Assembly: GCF_900114495.1 (NCBI RefSeq)
Contig: NZ_FOZI01000001.1
Coordinates: 1,321,469 to 1,385,468, forward strand
Direction: 5' to 3'
DNA length: 64,000 nucleotides
Source of the DNA: Dyella sp. OK004
GTDB taxonomy: Bacteria; Pseudomonadota; Gammaproteobacteria; Xanthomonadales; Rhodanobacteraceae
Part shown: positions 44,090-52,874 of the stretch, one piece after another
How positions within the stretch are numbered: the first letter of the stretch is position 1
How the letters are laid out: every line of letters starts with the position of its first letter
Position numbers and translations under genes: made by a program
The notes under the pieces: model-generated
The model's input: the letters and a program-made list of their open reading frames with translations, nothing else
Database searches by the model: none
Told to the model about the DNA's origin: nothing

Positions 44090-44774
44090 CGACGAACCAC
44101 TGGCCCGGGCGCGCCTGGCAGCCTTATTGGGCGAATGCGAAGACGTTGAAGTCACCGGCAGCGTGGGCGACGGTGAAGCCGCGCTCGAAGCCATCGGCAA
44201 CCTGCAACCGGACGTGTTGCTGCTCGACATCAATATGCCGGGACTCAGCGGTACGGCGCTGGCACAGCGCCTGGTCGGCAGAGCAACGCCACAAGTGGTG
44301 TTCTGCACCGCTTACGAAAATCATGCGGTGCAGGCTTTTGAACTGGGCGCGGTGGACTATCTGCTCAAGCCGGTGCGGCTCGACCGACTGCGCGATGCGT
44401 TGTCGCGCGCACGGCAACGCCTTGCGGCAACACCGCGCGAAGCCACCAGCTATCTGCGTGGCCGCCTGCGCGGCGAACAGGTGCGCATCGCACTGGACGA
44501 AGTGATCTGCCTGCTGGCCGAGGAAAAATACGTGGTGGTGCAGCACCGCGGCGGCCAGCTACTACTGGAAGAATCATTGCGCCAGCTGGAAGAAACCTAC
44601 CCGGACCAGCTGATCCGCCTGCACCGCAATTGCCTGGTGCCGCCACAGCGGCTGCTTGGCCTGAAGACGCTGAGCGATGGCCGGGTGCTGGCGCGGCTCG
44701 GTGGTACTCAGCTCACACCCGAGGTCAGTCGACGCAATTTGCCGGGGCTGAGGAAGCTGTTGCGGATGACTTAG
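44070..44774 (+). CDS. algR: LytTR response regulator (AlgR-like)
   Basis: A 234-residue regulator. The receiver domain (1-115) has MRVLIADDEPLARARL with the acidic pocket, the phosphorylated aspartate in VLLLDINMPG (about residue 53), a threonine/alanine switch (VVFCTAYENHA) and lysine in DYLLKPVRL. A LytTR DNA-binding domain follows (about 130-234, YVVVQHRGGQLLLEESLRQL, then IRLHRNCLVPPQRL). The start overlaps the kinase gene by 20 bases, so they are translationally coupled. Targets are unknown. Confidence 0.92.
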   Translation: MRVLIADDEPLARARLAALLGECEDVEVTGSVGDGEAALEAIGNLQPDVLLLDINMPGLSGTALAQRLVGRATPQVVFCTAYENHAVQAFELGAVDYLLKPVRLDRLRDALSRARQRLAATPREATSYLRGRLRGEQVRIALDEVICLLAEEKYVVVQHRGGQLLLEESLRQLEETYPDQLIRLHRNCLVPPQRLLGLKTLSDGRVLARLGGTQLTPEVSRRNLPGLRKLLRMT

Positions 44775-44781
44775 CGGCGTC

Positions 44782-44803
44782 CTCTCTCCCGAAGGAGAGA
44801 GGG
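44782..44803. terminator. Hairpin between convergent algR-like and TPR genes
   Basis: A perfect 9-base stem, CCTCTCTCC and GGAGAGAGG, with a CGAA tetraloop. No U-tract follows, so it may be a compact member of the CCTCTCCC repeat family rather than a classical terminator. Confidence 0.5.
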
Positions 44804-44819
44804 CAAGACGTTGTGTGGA

Positions 44820-45485
44820 TCAGCGCTCGGCCAAGCGGGCGAAAGATGCCGGTTCGGCGCGATCGCCCTGTGCGGCGTATTCGAGCAATTGGCTGACCAG
44901 GGCGCGCTCTTGCGGCGTCCATTCCAGTGTGGTGCGCAAGACTTGATGGTCGCTGCCCCATTGCATCGGGTCGCTGAGCGCCGCGGTGCGGTACCAGGCC
45001 GCAGCGGCATCGCGTTCGCCGGCAGCGGTGTAGGTCAGGGCCAGCGCCATCGGCAACCAGCGCGGGCGATCGTTCGGACGCAACGCGAGATTGCGCTGGA
45101 ACGCGGCCATCGCCATGGCCGGCTCGCCCATGTTGAGTTGCGCCCAGCCATAGCTCCACAGCAGACGACGGTCGTTGGGAGTAATGCGCAGTGCGCGGGC
45201 GAAATTCAGCCGTGCCGCACTCGGCCGGTTGGTTACCGCGGCCCACCAGCCTTCGTAGCTCAGCCGGCGCACCGGCGATAGTTGCGGCCACTGGATCGGT
45301 GCGCGCGTACCGGGATAGGGCGCTTCCGGCAAACCGCGTGCGGAGAGATCGGGATCGGCATACGGCTTGCCATCGGGGAGAACAATCGGCAGCCGGCCCG
45401 AAGCAGGTGGCGATGTCTGCGCCAACAGCGGCGCGGCCGTGGCCAGAGACAGCAAGACAGTAAGGGCACGCACAATAGTCTTCAT
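44820..45485 (-). CDS. Exported tetratricopeptide-repeat protein
   Basis: A 221-residue protein with a signal peptide ending PLLAQ (about residue 23). The middle and C-terminal parts carry two to three TPR-like helix pairs (PSAARLNFARALRITPNDRR, then EPAMAMAAFQRNLALRPNDR, then ERDAAAAWYRTAALSD). The N-terminal mature part is proline-rich (LPIVLPDGKPYADPDL). It probably scaffolds a periplasmic interaction; there is no enzymatic motif. It is divergent from hemC. Confidence 0.75.
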   Translation of the reverse strand: MKTIVRALTVLLSLATAAPLLAQTSPPASGRLPIVLPDGKPYADPDLSARGLPEAPYPGTRAPIQWPQLSPVRRLSYEGWWAAVTNRPSAARLNFARALRITPNDRRLLWSYGWAQLNMGEPAMAMAAFQRNLALRPNDRPRWLPMALALTYTAAGERDAAAAWYRTAALSDPMQWGSDHQVLRTTLEWTPQERALVSQLLEYAAQGDRAEPASFARLAER

Positions 45486-45623
45486 GACAATGCTTCCTTG
45501 GTCGGCAACCCCACCCCGGCGATGAGCATAGCGCGGCCTGCGACGATGCGTAACGCATGGATGCCTGCGGCCTGGCGCGGTTTACGCGACAATAGTCGCC
45601 TCTTCTGAGCTGCTGCGTTCTCC

Positions 45624-46541
45624 ATGACTCCTTCGATCCTGCGCATCGCCACCCGCAAGAGCGCCCTCGCGCTGTGGCAGGCCGAGCACGTGGCGGCCGG
45701 GCTGCGCGCCGCACATCCGGGCCTGACGGTAGAGCTGGTGCCGATGACCACGCGCGGTGACGAAATCCTGGACAAACCGCTGGCCACCATTGGCGGCAAG
45801 GGGCTGTTCCTGAAGGAACTGGAGGTGGCCATGCTGGAAGGCCGCGCCGACCTTGCCGTGCATTCGCTCAAGGATGTGCCGTCCGAGCTGGAACCCGGTT
45901 TCGCGCTGCCGGCGATCCTGCCGCGCGCGGATGCGGCCGATGCCTTCATCAGCAACGACTACGCCGATCTGAAAGCGTTGCCGCTGGGCGCGCGGGTGGG
46001 CACCTCCTCGCTGCGCCGCCAGGCGCAGTTGCGCGCCGTGCGACCGGATCTGACGCTGCTCGACCTGCGCGGGAATGTCGGCACGCGCCTGAGCAAGCTG
46101 GATGCCGGGCACTACGACGCGATTCTGCTGGCCTGCGCGGGGCTGGAACGCCTCGGTCTTTCCGAACGCATCCGCGGCCGGCTGGCAGCACCAGACTGGC
46201 TGCCCGCGCCGGGCCAGGCCGCTATCGCCATTGAAGCACGCAGCGATCAGCCGGCCGTGCTCAAACTGCTATCGGCACTGGACGATGCCGAAACCCGCCT
46301 CGCCGTCACCGCGGAGCGGGCGATGAATCAGGCCCTGGGCGGCAGCTGCACGGTACCGGTGGGTGCATGGTGCGTGGTCACCGAGCGCGGCCTGCATCTG
46401 CGCGGCATGGTGGGCGATGCTGCCAGCGGTCGTCTTTTGCACGCCGAGGCCGGCAGCGACAGCGATCAGGCCGAAGCGCTCGGCCGGCAGGTAGCGGATG
46501 CCTTGTTTGCGCAGGGCGCAGCGTCTTTCCTGCAAGATTAA
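45624..46541 (+). CDS. hemC: Porphobilinogen deaminase (hydroxymethylbilane synthase)
   Basis: A 305-residue enzyme that polymerises four porphobilinogens to hydroxymethylbilane in haem and sirohaem synthesis. Family motifs are [59 protein letters not shown] and [20 protein letters not shown]. The dipyrromethane-cofactor cysteine is in [12 protein letters not shown] (about residue 242). Full length. In related bacteria it sits downstream of algZ-algR, as here, though an inserted minus-strand TPR gene separates them. hemD does not follow; a repeat and a DUF481 gene lie downstream. Confidence 0.97.
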   Translation: MTPSILRIATRKSALALWQAEHVAAGLRAAHPGLTVELVPMTTRGDEILDKPLATIGGKGLFLKELEVAMLEGRADLAVHSLKDVPSELEPGFALPAILPRADAADAFISNDYADLKALPLGARVGTSSLRRQAQLRAVRPDLTLLDLRGNVGTRLSKLDAGHYDAILLACAGLERLGLSERIRGRLAAPDWLPAPGQAAIAIEARSDQPAVLKLLSALDDAETRLAVTAERAMNQALGGSCTVPVGAWCVVTERGLHLRGMVGDAASGRLLHAEAGSDSDQAEALGRQVADALFAQGAASFLQD

Positions 46542-46550
46542 GAGCGCGCT

Positions 46551-46626
46551 TTTGTAGGAGCGCACCCCGTGCGCGAAAGACGCCGCGCTCCGTAGAAGTC
46601 ATCGCCCACAAGATGGGCTCCTACAG
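46551..46626. repeat. TGTAGGAGC-type intergenic palindromic repeat
   Basis: TGTAGGAGC at 46553-46561 and GCTCCTACA at 46617-46625 are exact inverses, enclosing two smaller hairpins (GCGCAC...GTGCGC and GCCCA...TGGGC). This is the TGTAGGAGCG type of short repeat common between genes of Pseudomonas and Xanthomonas relatives. Confidence 0.75.
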
Positions 46627-46660
46627 AAAAACGGCCCCGTGCATGGAGCGACGGGGCCGT
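46626..46660 (-). terminator. Terminator of the DUF481 gene
   Basis: On the minus strand a perfect 10-base stem (ACGGCCCCGT and ACGGGGCCGT) with a 10-base loop, followed by TTTTT. It ends 24 bases after the stop of the gene at 46684. Confidence 0.85.
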
Positions 46661-46683
46661 AGGTGTACAGCGCTTGCCGATGC

Positions 46684-47508
46684 TTAGAAGTTGTAGACCA
46701 GGTTGGTGGTCATCAGCGTATCGGTGTTCTTGGTGCCCGGTAGCACGTCGCTGTTGTAGCGGATCTGATAGCCGACCTTCAGCGCCATCTTCTTGGTCAT
46801 GCTGACCGAGAGGCCGACGTCGTTCTGGTAGTACTTGTTCTTGGAGCCTGCTTCGAGCAGCAGCGTGTCTTCCACCGCGGTGTTGGCGGTGAGGCGGTAC
46901 TTATAGTTGACCAGGCCACGGCCCACCACTTCGCCCTGGGTGTCCTGGTGCTGCTCTACGTTCACACCGTTGATATTTACAGTGCGGTCGGCCGGGCGAT
47001 AGCGCTTGTAACCCGGGCCGGCTTCGAACGACAGCTCGGTGCTTTCGGTCTTTAGTGCGATGTAGCCGTAGCCGATCGAGACGATGCCCTGCCACAGGTT
47101 GGCGCCGAAATCGTCATGCTCATAACGGGCCGCACCCACGATATAGCTGCGCGGATCAAGCTTGTAGCCGACCGAGGCGCCGGTGTCATAGCGGTTGGCC
47201 GTGGTGCTGAATCTGTCGATCTCGGCGCCGGTGGAGTCGACCACCTTCACCTCACCCTTGGAACGCATGCCGTTGAGGAAGAAGTTGTTCTTCCACAGCT
47301 CGTTTTCCTGGTTCAGGCCGAGCTTGGCGTTGACGTTCTCGGTGCGGGAATTACCGCGGGCAGAGGCAAAACCGAATTCGCCAGAACCACTCCAGCCGCC
47401 GTTAGTGGCCGGGTTACCAGCCGGATCGGTGCCGGTCGCGTCGTCAGCCTGGGCGGCAAAACTGGCAAAGCCTGCAAGCAGCAGGCAGGCGATCAGGGGT
47501 TTTCTCAT
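46684..47508 (-). CDS. DUF481-family outer-membrane beta-barrel protein
   Basis: A 274-residue protein of the YdiY/DUF481 salt-induced outer-membrane family. The start at 47508 (MRKPLIACLLLAGFASFAAQ) gives a clean signal peptide; the frame extends further upstream without support. The mature part starts with GWSGSGEFGFASARGNSRTE, typical of the family, continues as alternating beta strands (YDTGASVGYKLDPRSYIVGA), and ends NLVYNF with the terminal phenylalanine expected of an outer-membrane barrel. Function is unknown. Its own terminator follows. Confidence 0.88.
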   Translation of the reverse strand: MRKPLIACLLLAGFASFAAQADDATGTDPAGNPATNGGWSGSGEFGFASARGNSRTENVNAKLGLNQENELWKNNFFLNGMRSKGEVKVVDSTGAEIDRFSTTANRYDTGASVGYKLDPRSYIVGAARYEHDDFGANLWQGIVSIGYGYIALKTESTELSFEAGPGYKRYRPADRTVNINGVNVEQHQDTQGEVVGRGLVNYKYRLTANTAVEDTLLLEAGSKNKYYQNDVGLSVSMTKKMALKVGYQIRYNSDVLPGTKNTDTLMTTNLVYNF

Positions 47509-47622
47509 GGGAACAATCCACATTTTGTTAAACAAACGTAAGCGAGGCACCTTAAAGGAAGGGCTTGAACTTGCAGTGAACAAACCCGCCTCAAGGGGGC
47601 GGAAATGGCCTGGCAGCGCCAT

Positions 47623-48543
47623 TCAGGCGCTATGGCCGGCATCGCGTCGGAAGGCAAGCGCCGCATCGTACAGATGTTGCTCAACGCTCTTGCCCACCAC
47701 GCAGCTGACAGCGGCCAGCGCGACCAACAACACGCGCTGCTCAAGCACCTGGGCCAGCAGCAGCACCACGCACGGGATGACATAGATCAGCGTCGCGGCA
47801 ATAAAACGCCCCGCCCACAGCTCGGGTGGGCGCGGCGGAGACACTGGCTCCGGCCCGTCTTCCGCACGCTGCAAGGCCTGCCAGCGCATGCCTTCCGCCC
47901 AGCCCAGCAACAGAGCCAATAGCTGCAAGCCAAGAATCCAGGGCGTGGAAGTGATCGGCGTCGGCTCGCCCTCCTGACCCACCAGGCATAACCACAGCCA
48001 CAGACCACCGGCGTAACACGCCGAAACCACCCGGCCCAGCGGCCATTGCCGCCACAGCGGCGCCAGCGCCGGCGCGCGCTGCCGGTAAGCGCCGCGCGAG
48101 GTATAGACCAGGCAAGCCAGGCTGCAGAAGGCCAGAGCCGCGCCGGACAGACGGGTGGCCCAGAACGCGTTGTCGCCGCGTACCAGGCCGGCCATCGCCA
48201 GCATCGGCAGGTAGGTGACCAGCGCCAACAGACCTTCGCGGGTGGGGCGGCTACCACGACCGAAGCGCCAGCCGAGCCAGTCCGGCATCCACGGAAGGCC
48301 AGGCAAGGCCAGGAGCGGGCCGATGCTGACCAGCACCGTGCCCAGTGTCAGTGGTACCAAAGCATCGCCCCGGCCAGCGGGATAAACGCCCAAACCGAGC
48401 GCCAGTCCCAACAACAGCCATAGGCCGTAGCCGCTGATCGCCAGCACCTGCAGGGTCATGACCACCAGACCGGGGCGCGGCGGCATGCGGCTGTCGTCAC
48501 GGGTGGGTGGAGTATCGCCCGGCATCTCGGCTTGCTCTTGCAT
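47623..48543 (-). CDS. Polytopic membrane protein of unknown function
   Basis: A 306-residue protein with about seven or eight hydrophobic segments (VVMTLQVLAISGYGLWLLLG near the start, LVPLTLGTVLVSIGPLLALP, LIYVIPCVVLLLAQVLEQRV near the end). I start it at the ATG at 48543 (MQEQAEMPGD), since upstream sequence has no membrane or coding character; a second ATG six codons later is possible. The ribosome-binding site is weak. The layout loosely recalls DMSO-reductase anchor subunits, but there is no partner gene and I do not claim this. It is divergent from the WYL regulator. Confidence 0.7.
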   Translation of the reverse strand: MQEQAEMPGDTPPTRDDSRMPPRPGLVVMTLQVLAISGYGLWLLLGLALGLGVYPAGRGDALVPLTLGTVLVSIGPLLALPGLPWMPDWLGWRFGRGSRPTREGLLALVTYLPMLAMAGLVRGDNAFWATRLSGAALAFCSLACLVYTSRGAYRQRAPALAPLWRQWPLGRVVSACYAGGLWLWLCLVGQEGEPTPITSTPWILGLQLLALLLGWAEGMRWQALQRAEDGPEPVSPPRPPELWAGRFIAATLIYVIPCVVLLLAQVLEQRVLLVALAAVSCVVGKSVEQHLYDAALAFRRDAGHSA

Positions 48544-48717
48544 CTGTTTCCAGTGAGAGAGCCTTCGGAGTCTAGGGGATTTCACACCGGCATGGACACC
48601 GGACGTGCCAGACTTTACGTACTTGCGGCCGCCACCGGCGATGCGCCACGCTCCGCCTTCTGACCGCGCACAACCCATCACACGGGCCCAGCGGGATCTT
48701 GAACAGGCTCTTATGTC

Positions 48718-49701
48718 ATGGACCGTTACGAGCGCATTCTGACTCTGCACCGGCTGTTGAAGTCGGCGCACTATCCCGTGCCGTTGCCGCGACTGATGGA
48801 CGAGCTGGAGTGCTCGCGCGCCACCCTCTATCGCGACGTGGCGTTTCTGCGCGATGCACTCGGCGCGCCGATCGAAAGCGCCGGTGGCGACCATGCCGCC
48901 TTCCGCTACGAAGCCGCCGAAGGCGAACGTTTCGAGCTGCCGGGGTTATGGCTCACCTCCGACGAACTGGCCGCCCTGCTGGCCTTGAACGAACTGATCG
49001 GCCGCAGCGGTCCCGGCGTGCTGGCCGGCGCGCTGGCGCCGTTCAAGGCGCGCATCGAACATCTGCTGTCCGACCAGGGTAGCGGCAAGGCACTGCCGAT
49101 CGAGCGTATCCGGGTGATCGCCTGGGGCGAGCGCAAGCTCGATCAGCAGGTGTTCCGCATCGTGGCCGGCTCGGTGTTGGAGCGGAAGCAGTTGCGCTTC
49201 CGCTATCGCGCGCGCACCACCAATGCCGACAGCAAGCGCACCGTGTCGCCGCAGCGCCTTACCCACTATCGCGACAACTGGTACCTGGACGTGTGGGACC
49301 ACGACCGCGAGGCGCTGCGCAGCTTCGCCGTGGATCGCATCGCCGAACCGCTGACCCTGGATGCGCCCGCACGCGACGTGGCCGACAACGAGCTCAACGA
49401 CATGCTCGCCTCCAGCTACGGCATTTTCGCCGGCAAGCCGAAGGCCTGGGCCACGATTCGTTTCTCCCAACATGCCGCGCGCTGGGTCGCCGACGAACAC
49501 TGGCATTCGCAGCAGAAAGGCGAATGGCTGCCGGATGGCCGCTACGAATTGCAGGTGCCGTATTCCAACTCCAAGGAACTGCTGATGGACGTGCTCAAGT
49601 ACGGTCCAGATGCGGAAGTGGTGGCGCCGCTGTCCTTGCGCGAGGAAATGAAGATCCAGCTGCAACTGGCCCTGGGCGGTTATCAGCAAGCCCCGCGCTG
49701 A
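48718..49701 (+). CDS. WYL-domain transcriptional regulator (YafY type)
   Basis: A 327-residue regulator. An N-terminal winged helix (about 1-60) has MDRYERILTLHRLLKSAHYP and LMDELECSRATLYRDVAFLR. The WYL ligand-sensing domain (about 140-215) contains RFRYRARTTNADSKRTVSPQ and LTHYRDNWYLDVWDHDREAL, and a C-terminal WCX domain follows (about 240-320, with WHSQQKGEWLPDGRYELQVP). Proteins of this type bind nucleotides or nucleic acids and often control defence or damage responses. No defence genes are adjacent here. It precedes the patatin gene on the same strand with a 69-base gap. Confidence 0.92.
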   Translation: MDRYERILTLHRLLKSAHYPVPLPRLMDELECSRATLYRDVAFLRDALGAPIESAGGDHAAFRYEAAEGERFELPGLWLTSDELAALLALNELIGRSGPGVLAGALAPFKARIEHLLSDQGSGKALPIERIRVIAWGERKLDQQVFRIVAGSVLERKQLRFRYRARTTNADSKRTVSPQRLTHYRDNWYLDVWDHDREALRSFAVDRIAEPLTLDAPARDVADNELNDMLASSYGIFAGKPKAWATIRFSQHAARWVADEHWHSQQKGEWLPDGRYELQVPYSNSKELLMDVLKYGPDAEVVAPLSLREEMKIQLQLALGGYQQAPR

Positions 49702-49770
49702 GCACGGAGAGCGCCGCGTCTTGCAAAGGCACGCGGCTGCGCGGAGGCTAGTTCAAACCATCTCCGCGAT

Positions 49771-50742
49771 GTGTCCGTTATGAGTCCTACCGATCTTGCC
49801 ACCTCACCCGTCCCGTCATCGCGCAAGCCGACGGTGGCGCTCGCTTTGGGCGCCGGTGGTGCGAAAGGACTGGCGCATATCGGCGCTATTGAAGAGATCG
49901 AGAGGCAGGGTTATCAGATCGTTGCCATCGCCGGCACCTCGATGGGCGCGCTGATCGGCGGCATCTACGCCGCGGGCAAACTGGATGCGTATCGCGACTG
50001 GGTTTCCGCCCTGGCCAAGATGGACGTGCTCAAGCTGGTCGACTGGACCTTCTCCGGCGGCGGCCTGATCAAGGGCGAGCGCATCATCGAGACACTGCGC
50101 GGGCTGATTGGCGATGCGCAGATCGAACATCTGCCGCTGTCCTACACCGCCGTGGCCACCGACCTCGACCGCGAGCGCGAAGTGTGGCTCACGCGCGGCT
50201 CCTTGTTCGACGCGATCCGCGCCTCGATCGCCATCCCGACGGTGTTTCGCCCGCAGGTGATCGATGGGCGGCGATTGGTCGACGGCGGCTTGCTCAATCC
50301 GGTGCCGGTCACGCCACTGGTGCGCGAGCCGGCCGATTATGTGTTTGCGGTGAGCGTGGACGGCGCCATCCAGGAAACCAGGCCCGACGTGCTGGGCGAG
50401 CGCGCGGCGGAAGCGCACAGCAGCCATCGCGGACGCATCGGTGAATTCATCGGCCGCCTGATACCCCACGGCGAACCCAAGGACGTCGAGCCCAAACCGC
50501 GCGACCCTGGCGTGCTGGATCTGCTGACGCAATCGATGGATCTGATGCAGGCCAATCTGGCGCGTCTGCGTCTGGCGGCCTACGCGCCCGATCTACTGAT
50601 CCAGCTGCCGCGCAATATCTCGATGGCTTATGAGTTCTACCGTGCGCGCGAGCTGATCGAACTCGGCCGCACCCAGGCGCGAGAGGTGCTCACCGCCTGG
50701 AAACCGCCACGACCGTTCAATGTTGCGGGCCATGGCCCTTGA
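49771..50742 (+). CDS. Patatin-like phospholipase (RssA/NTE type)
   Basis: A 323-residue lipid acyl hydrolase. The oxyanion-hole motif is LGAGGAKGLAHIGAIEEIER, the catalytic serine lies in AGTSMGALIGGIYAAG, and the catalytic aspartate in RRLVDGGLLNPVPVTPL. Start may be the GTG at 49771 or the ATG at 49780 (three codons later); neither has a clear ribosome-binding site. It would deacylate phospholipids or lysophospholipids at the membrane. Its last 26 bases overlap the 3' end of the DUF488 gene on the opposite strand. Confidence 0.93.
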   Translation: MSVMSPTDLATSPVPSSRKPTVALALGAGGAKGLAHIGAIEEIERQGYQIVAIAGTSMGALIGGIYAAGKLDAYRDWVSALAKMDVLKLVDWTFSGGGLIKGERIIETLRGLIGDAQIEHLPLSYTAVATDLDREREVWLTRGSLFDAIRASIAIPTVFRPQVIDGRRLVDGGLLNPVPVTPLVREPADYVFAVSVDGAIQETRPDVLGERAAEAHSSHRGRIGEFIGRLIPHGEPKDVEPKPRDPGVLDLLTQSMDLMQANLARLRLAAYAPDLLIQLPRNISMAYEFYRARELIELGRTQAREVLTAWKPPRPFNVAGHGP

Positions 50743-51088
50743 GCCAGGCATCCAGGTAAGCCTTCAGCGCTACCGCGTTGTTGTGTTCCTCGTCGCGCGC
50801 GCCGAATAGCAGGGTCAGGCGATGGCGTGTGGCTTGTTCCGCCAACGCGCGCCAGTACTCGCCCTTGGTGTCGAGTTCGCTGGCATAGCGATGCCGGAAC
50901 GCATCCCAACGCGACGGGTCATGCCCGAACCAGCGCCGCAGCGCGACCGATGGCGCGAGCTCCTTGGCCCAGGCATCCAGCGCGGCGTCTTCCTTCTTCA
51001 GTCCGCGTGGCCACAACCGGTCCACCAGCACGCGATAGCCATCGGTCTTGGCGGCGGGTTCGTAAATGCGTTTGACGGCGATGCCCAT
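50717..51088 (-). CDS. DUF488-family protein
   Basis: A 123-residue protein of the DUF488/YeaO family, of unknown function. The signature is the N-terminal VKRIYEPAAKTDGYRVLVDR followed by LWPRGLKKEDAALDAWAKEL, then RRWFGHDP and FGARDEEHNNAVALKAYL. Full length for the family. Its 3' end overlaps the patatin gene by 26 bases tail to tail. Confidence 0.9.
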   Translation of the reverse strand: MGIAVKRIYEPAAKTDGYRVLVDRLWPRGLKKEDAALDAWAKELAPSVALRRWFGHDPSRWDAFRHRYASELDTKGEYWRALAEQATRHRLTLLFGARDEEHNNAVALKAYLDAWLKGHGPQH

Positions 51089-51170
51089 GGGAGCGGCCCC
51101 ATCAGCTGGCGACGATTTTCCAGCATACGCCCGGAGCGTGATGGGCGCGACAAGGCCGCACCCGGCAGCG

Positions 51171-51887
51171 TCAGAGTTCTTCGACGCGCGTCACCTTGCC
51201 ACGGCGCATCAGCCAGGCCACGCCGCGCAGATCGGCAATGCCCACCCACAGGCGATCGAGCATGCCGTACTTGGAGGTGCCCGCCGTGCGCGGACGATGC
51301 CCCACCGGTACGCTCTGGCTCTGGAAACCCGCACGCTTGACCAGCGCCGGCAAGTAACGGTGCATGTGGTCGAAATAGGGGAGGCGCAGGAACACGTCAC
51401 GCTCAAACAGCTTGAGGCCACAGCCGGTGTCCGGCGTGGCGTCCCTGAGCATGCGCGAACGTACCGCGTTGGCAATCTTGGAGGAGATGCGCTTGTTGAA
51501 ACTGTCACGGCGCGTGGTGCGCCAGCCGGCGAACAGGCGCACGTCTTCCGCGGCAGTCGCGCGCGCGGCGAGCAGCTTGGGAATATCGGCCGGGTCGTTC
51601 TGGCCGTCGCCGTCGAGCGTGGCGATCCACGGTGACTTGGCGGCGCGCACGCCGTTCCACACGGCGGTGCTCTGACCACTGCGGGTCAGATGGCGCACGA
51701 TGCGCAGTTCCGGATAGCTGGCCTTCTCGGACGCGAGCACCGCCACGCTGTCGTCGCTGGAATCGTCATCCACATAGACGATCTCGAACTCGATCTTGCC
51801 ACGCAGTACGGCGGCGATCTCGGCGAGCAGCGGGGGAATGTTGTCGCGCTCGTTGAACACCGGCACGACGACGGACAATTGCGGCAT
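51171..51887 (-). CDS. Family 2 glycosyltransferase (polyprenyl-phosphate sugar transferase type)
   Basis: A 238-residue GT2 enzyme with the fold start LSVVVPVFNERDNIPPLLAE, the first metal/nucleotide site YVDDDSSDD, and ATLDGDGQNDPADIPKLL, as in dolichol-phosphate mannosyltransferase-like and ArnC/DPM1-like proteins. DTGCGLKLFERDVFLRLP and VGHRPRTAGTSKYG are also typical of that group. It lacks C-terminal membrane helices, so it would act at the cytoplasmic face and pass a sugar to a lipid carrier. Donor and acceptor are unknown. It lies downstream of parB on the same strand, 115 bases away. Confidence 0.9.
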   Translation of the reverse strand: MPQLSVVVPVFNERDNIPPLLAEIAAVLRGKIEFEIVYVDDDSSDDSVAVLASEKASYPELRIVRHLTRSGQSTAVWNGVRAAKSPWIATLDGDGQNDPADIPKLLAARATAAEDVRLFAGWRTTRRDSFNKRISSKIANAVRSRMLRDATPDTGCGLKLFERDVFLRLPYFDHMHRYLPALVKRAGFQSQSVPVGHRPRTAGTSKYGMLDRLWVGIADLRGVAWLMRRGKVTRVEEL

Positions 51888-52002
51888 GGGAGCAGCCCTG
51901 GCTTACGGAAACAGGTGCGCCTTGCGGCGCGAGGCGACGCATTCTAGTGCCTACGGCTGAATCGCGTCAGGCAAGCGGCGCTGTTCCGGCGCCGCTTGCG
52001 CA

Positions 52003-52872
52003 TCAACGGATCTTGCCGAGAATGCCTTCCAACTCGTCGTTGCTGTGGTAATGGATCACCAGCTTGCCGCGCCCGCCACGTCCCTGCGCCAGCTCGACGC
52101 GGGTGGCGAAACGCTCGGCCAGCTCGCGCTCCAGGTCGGCAACATTGGGATCGCGCGCAGGTGTGCTCTTGGCCTTGCCCTTGGGCGCGGTCTGCGCGCG
52201 GCGCGCGGCTTCTTCCAGCTCGCGCACGCTCCAGCCGTTACGCGCCGCTTCCAGCGCCAGCCCTTCGGCATCGCGCTCGGGCAGAGTAAGCAGGCAGCGG
52301 GCGTGGCCCATTTCCAGCTTGCCTTCGTCCAGCAGCTTCTTGATGGAGTTGGGCAGTTCGGTCAGGCGCAGCAGGTTGGAGACGGCGGCGCGCGAGCGGC
52401 CGACCGCGTCCGCGGCCTGCTGATGGGTAAGGTCGAAATCGTCGATCAGGCGCTTGATCGCGTCAGCTTCTTCCAGCGGCGTGAGGTCCTGACGCTGGAT
52501 GTTCTCGATCAGCGCCATTGCCGGCACGGCGACCTCGGGCACTTCCTTCACCAGGGCCGGCAGTTCACTCAGCTGGGCACGCTGCGCGGCGCGCCAGCGG
52601 CGCTCGCCGGCGATCAGCTCATAGCTGTTCTTGCCGATCGAGCGCACCACTATCGGCTGGATCAGACCCTGAGCCTTGATCGATGCGGCCAGCTCGTCGA
52701 GCGCCTCGTCGTTCCAGTGCCGGCGCGGCTGATACTTGCCAGGCTGGATGTACTGGATCGGCAGCATGCGCAGCTCGCCTTCCTGTTCGATCACCGAGGG
52801 AGTGCCCTCGCCGTCGCCACCCAGCAGGGCGTCGAGCCCGCGCCCGAGGCCTCGTTTCTTCGCTGCGGCCAT
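52003..52872 (-). CDS. parB: Chromosome-partitioning protein ParB
   Basis: A 289-residue CTP-dependent DNA clamp. The opening KRGLGRGLDALLGG is typical. The CTPase/N-terminal domain has IQYIQPGKYQPRRHWNDEAL and SYELIAGERRWRAAQRA (box II), followed by the helix-turn-helix LTHQQAADAVGRSRAAVSNL (about 155-175). The C-terminal dimerisation domain ends DELEGILGKIR. It should load at parS sites and work with ParA, encoded 2 bases upstream. No TTTCACGTGAAA-type parS site was found in this window. Confidence 0.97.
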   Translation of the reverse strand: MAAAKKRGLGRGLDALLGGDGEGTPSVIEQEGELRMLPIQYIQPGKYQPRRHWNDEALDELAASIKAQGLIQPIVVRSIGKNSYELIAGERRWRAAQRAQLSELPALVKEVPEVAVPAMALIENIQRQDLTPLEEADAIKRLIDDFDLTHQQAADAVGRSRAAVSNLLRLTELPNSIKKLLDEGKLEMGHARCLLTLPERDAEGLALEAARNGWSVRELEEAARRAQTAPKGKAKSTPARDPNVADLERELAERFATRVELAQGRGGRGKLVIHYHSNDELEGILGKIR

Positions 52873-52874
52873 GC

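Noticed and set aside
48718-49701. WYL regulator as a sign of a phage-defence island
   Set aside because: Neighbours are ordinary housekeeping or lipid genes; no nuclease, helicase or ATPase defence partner is present.
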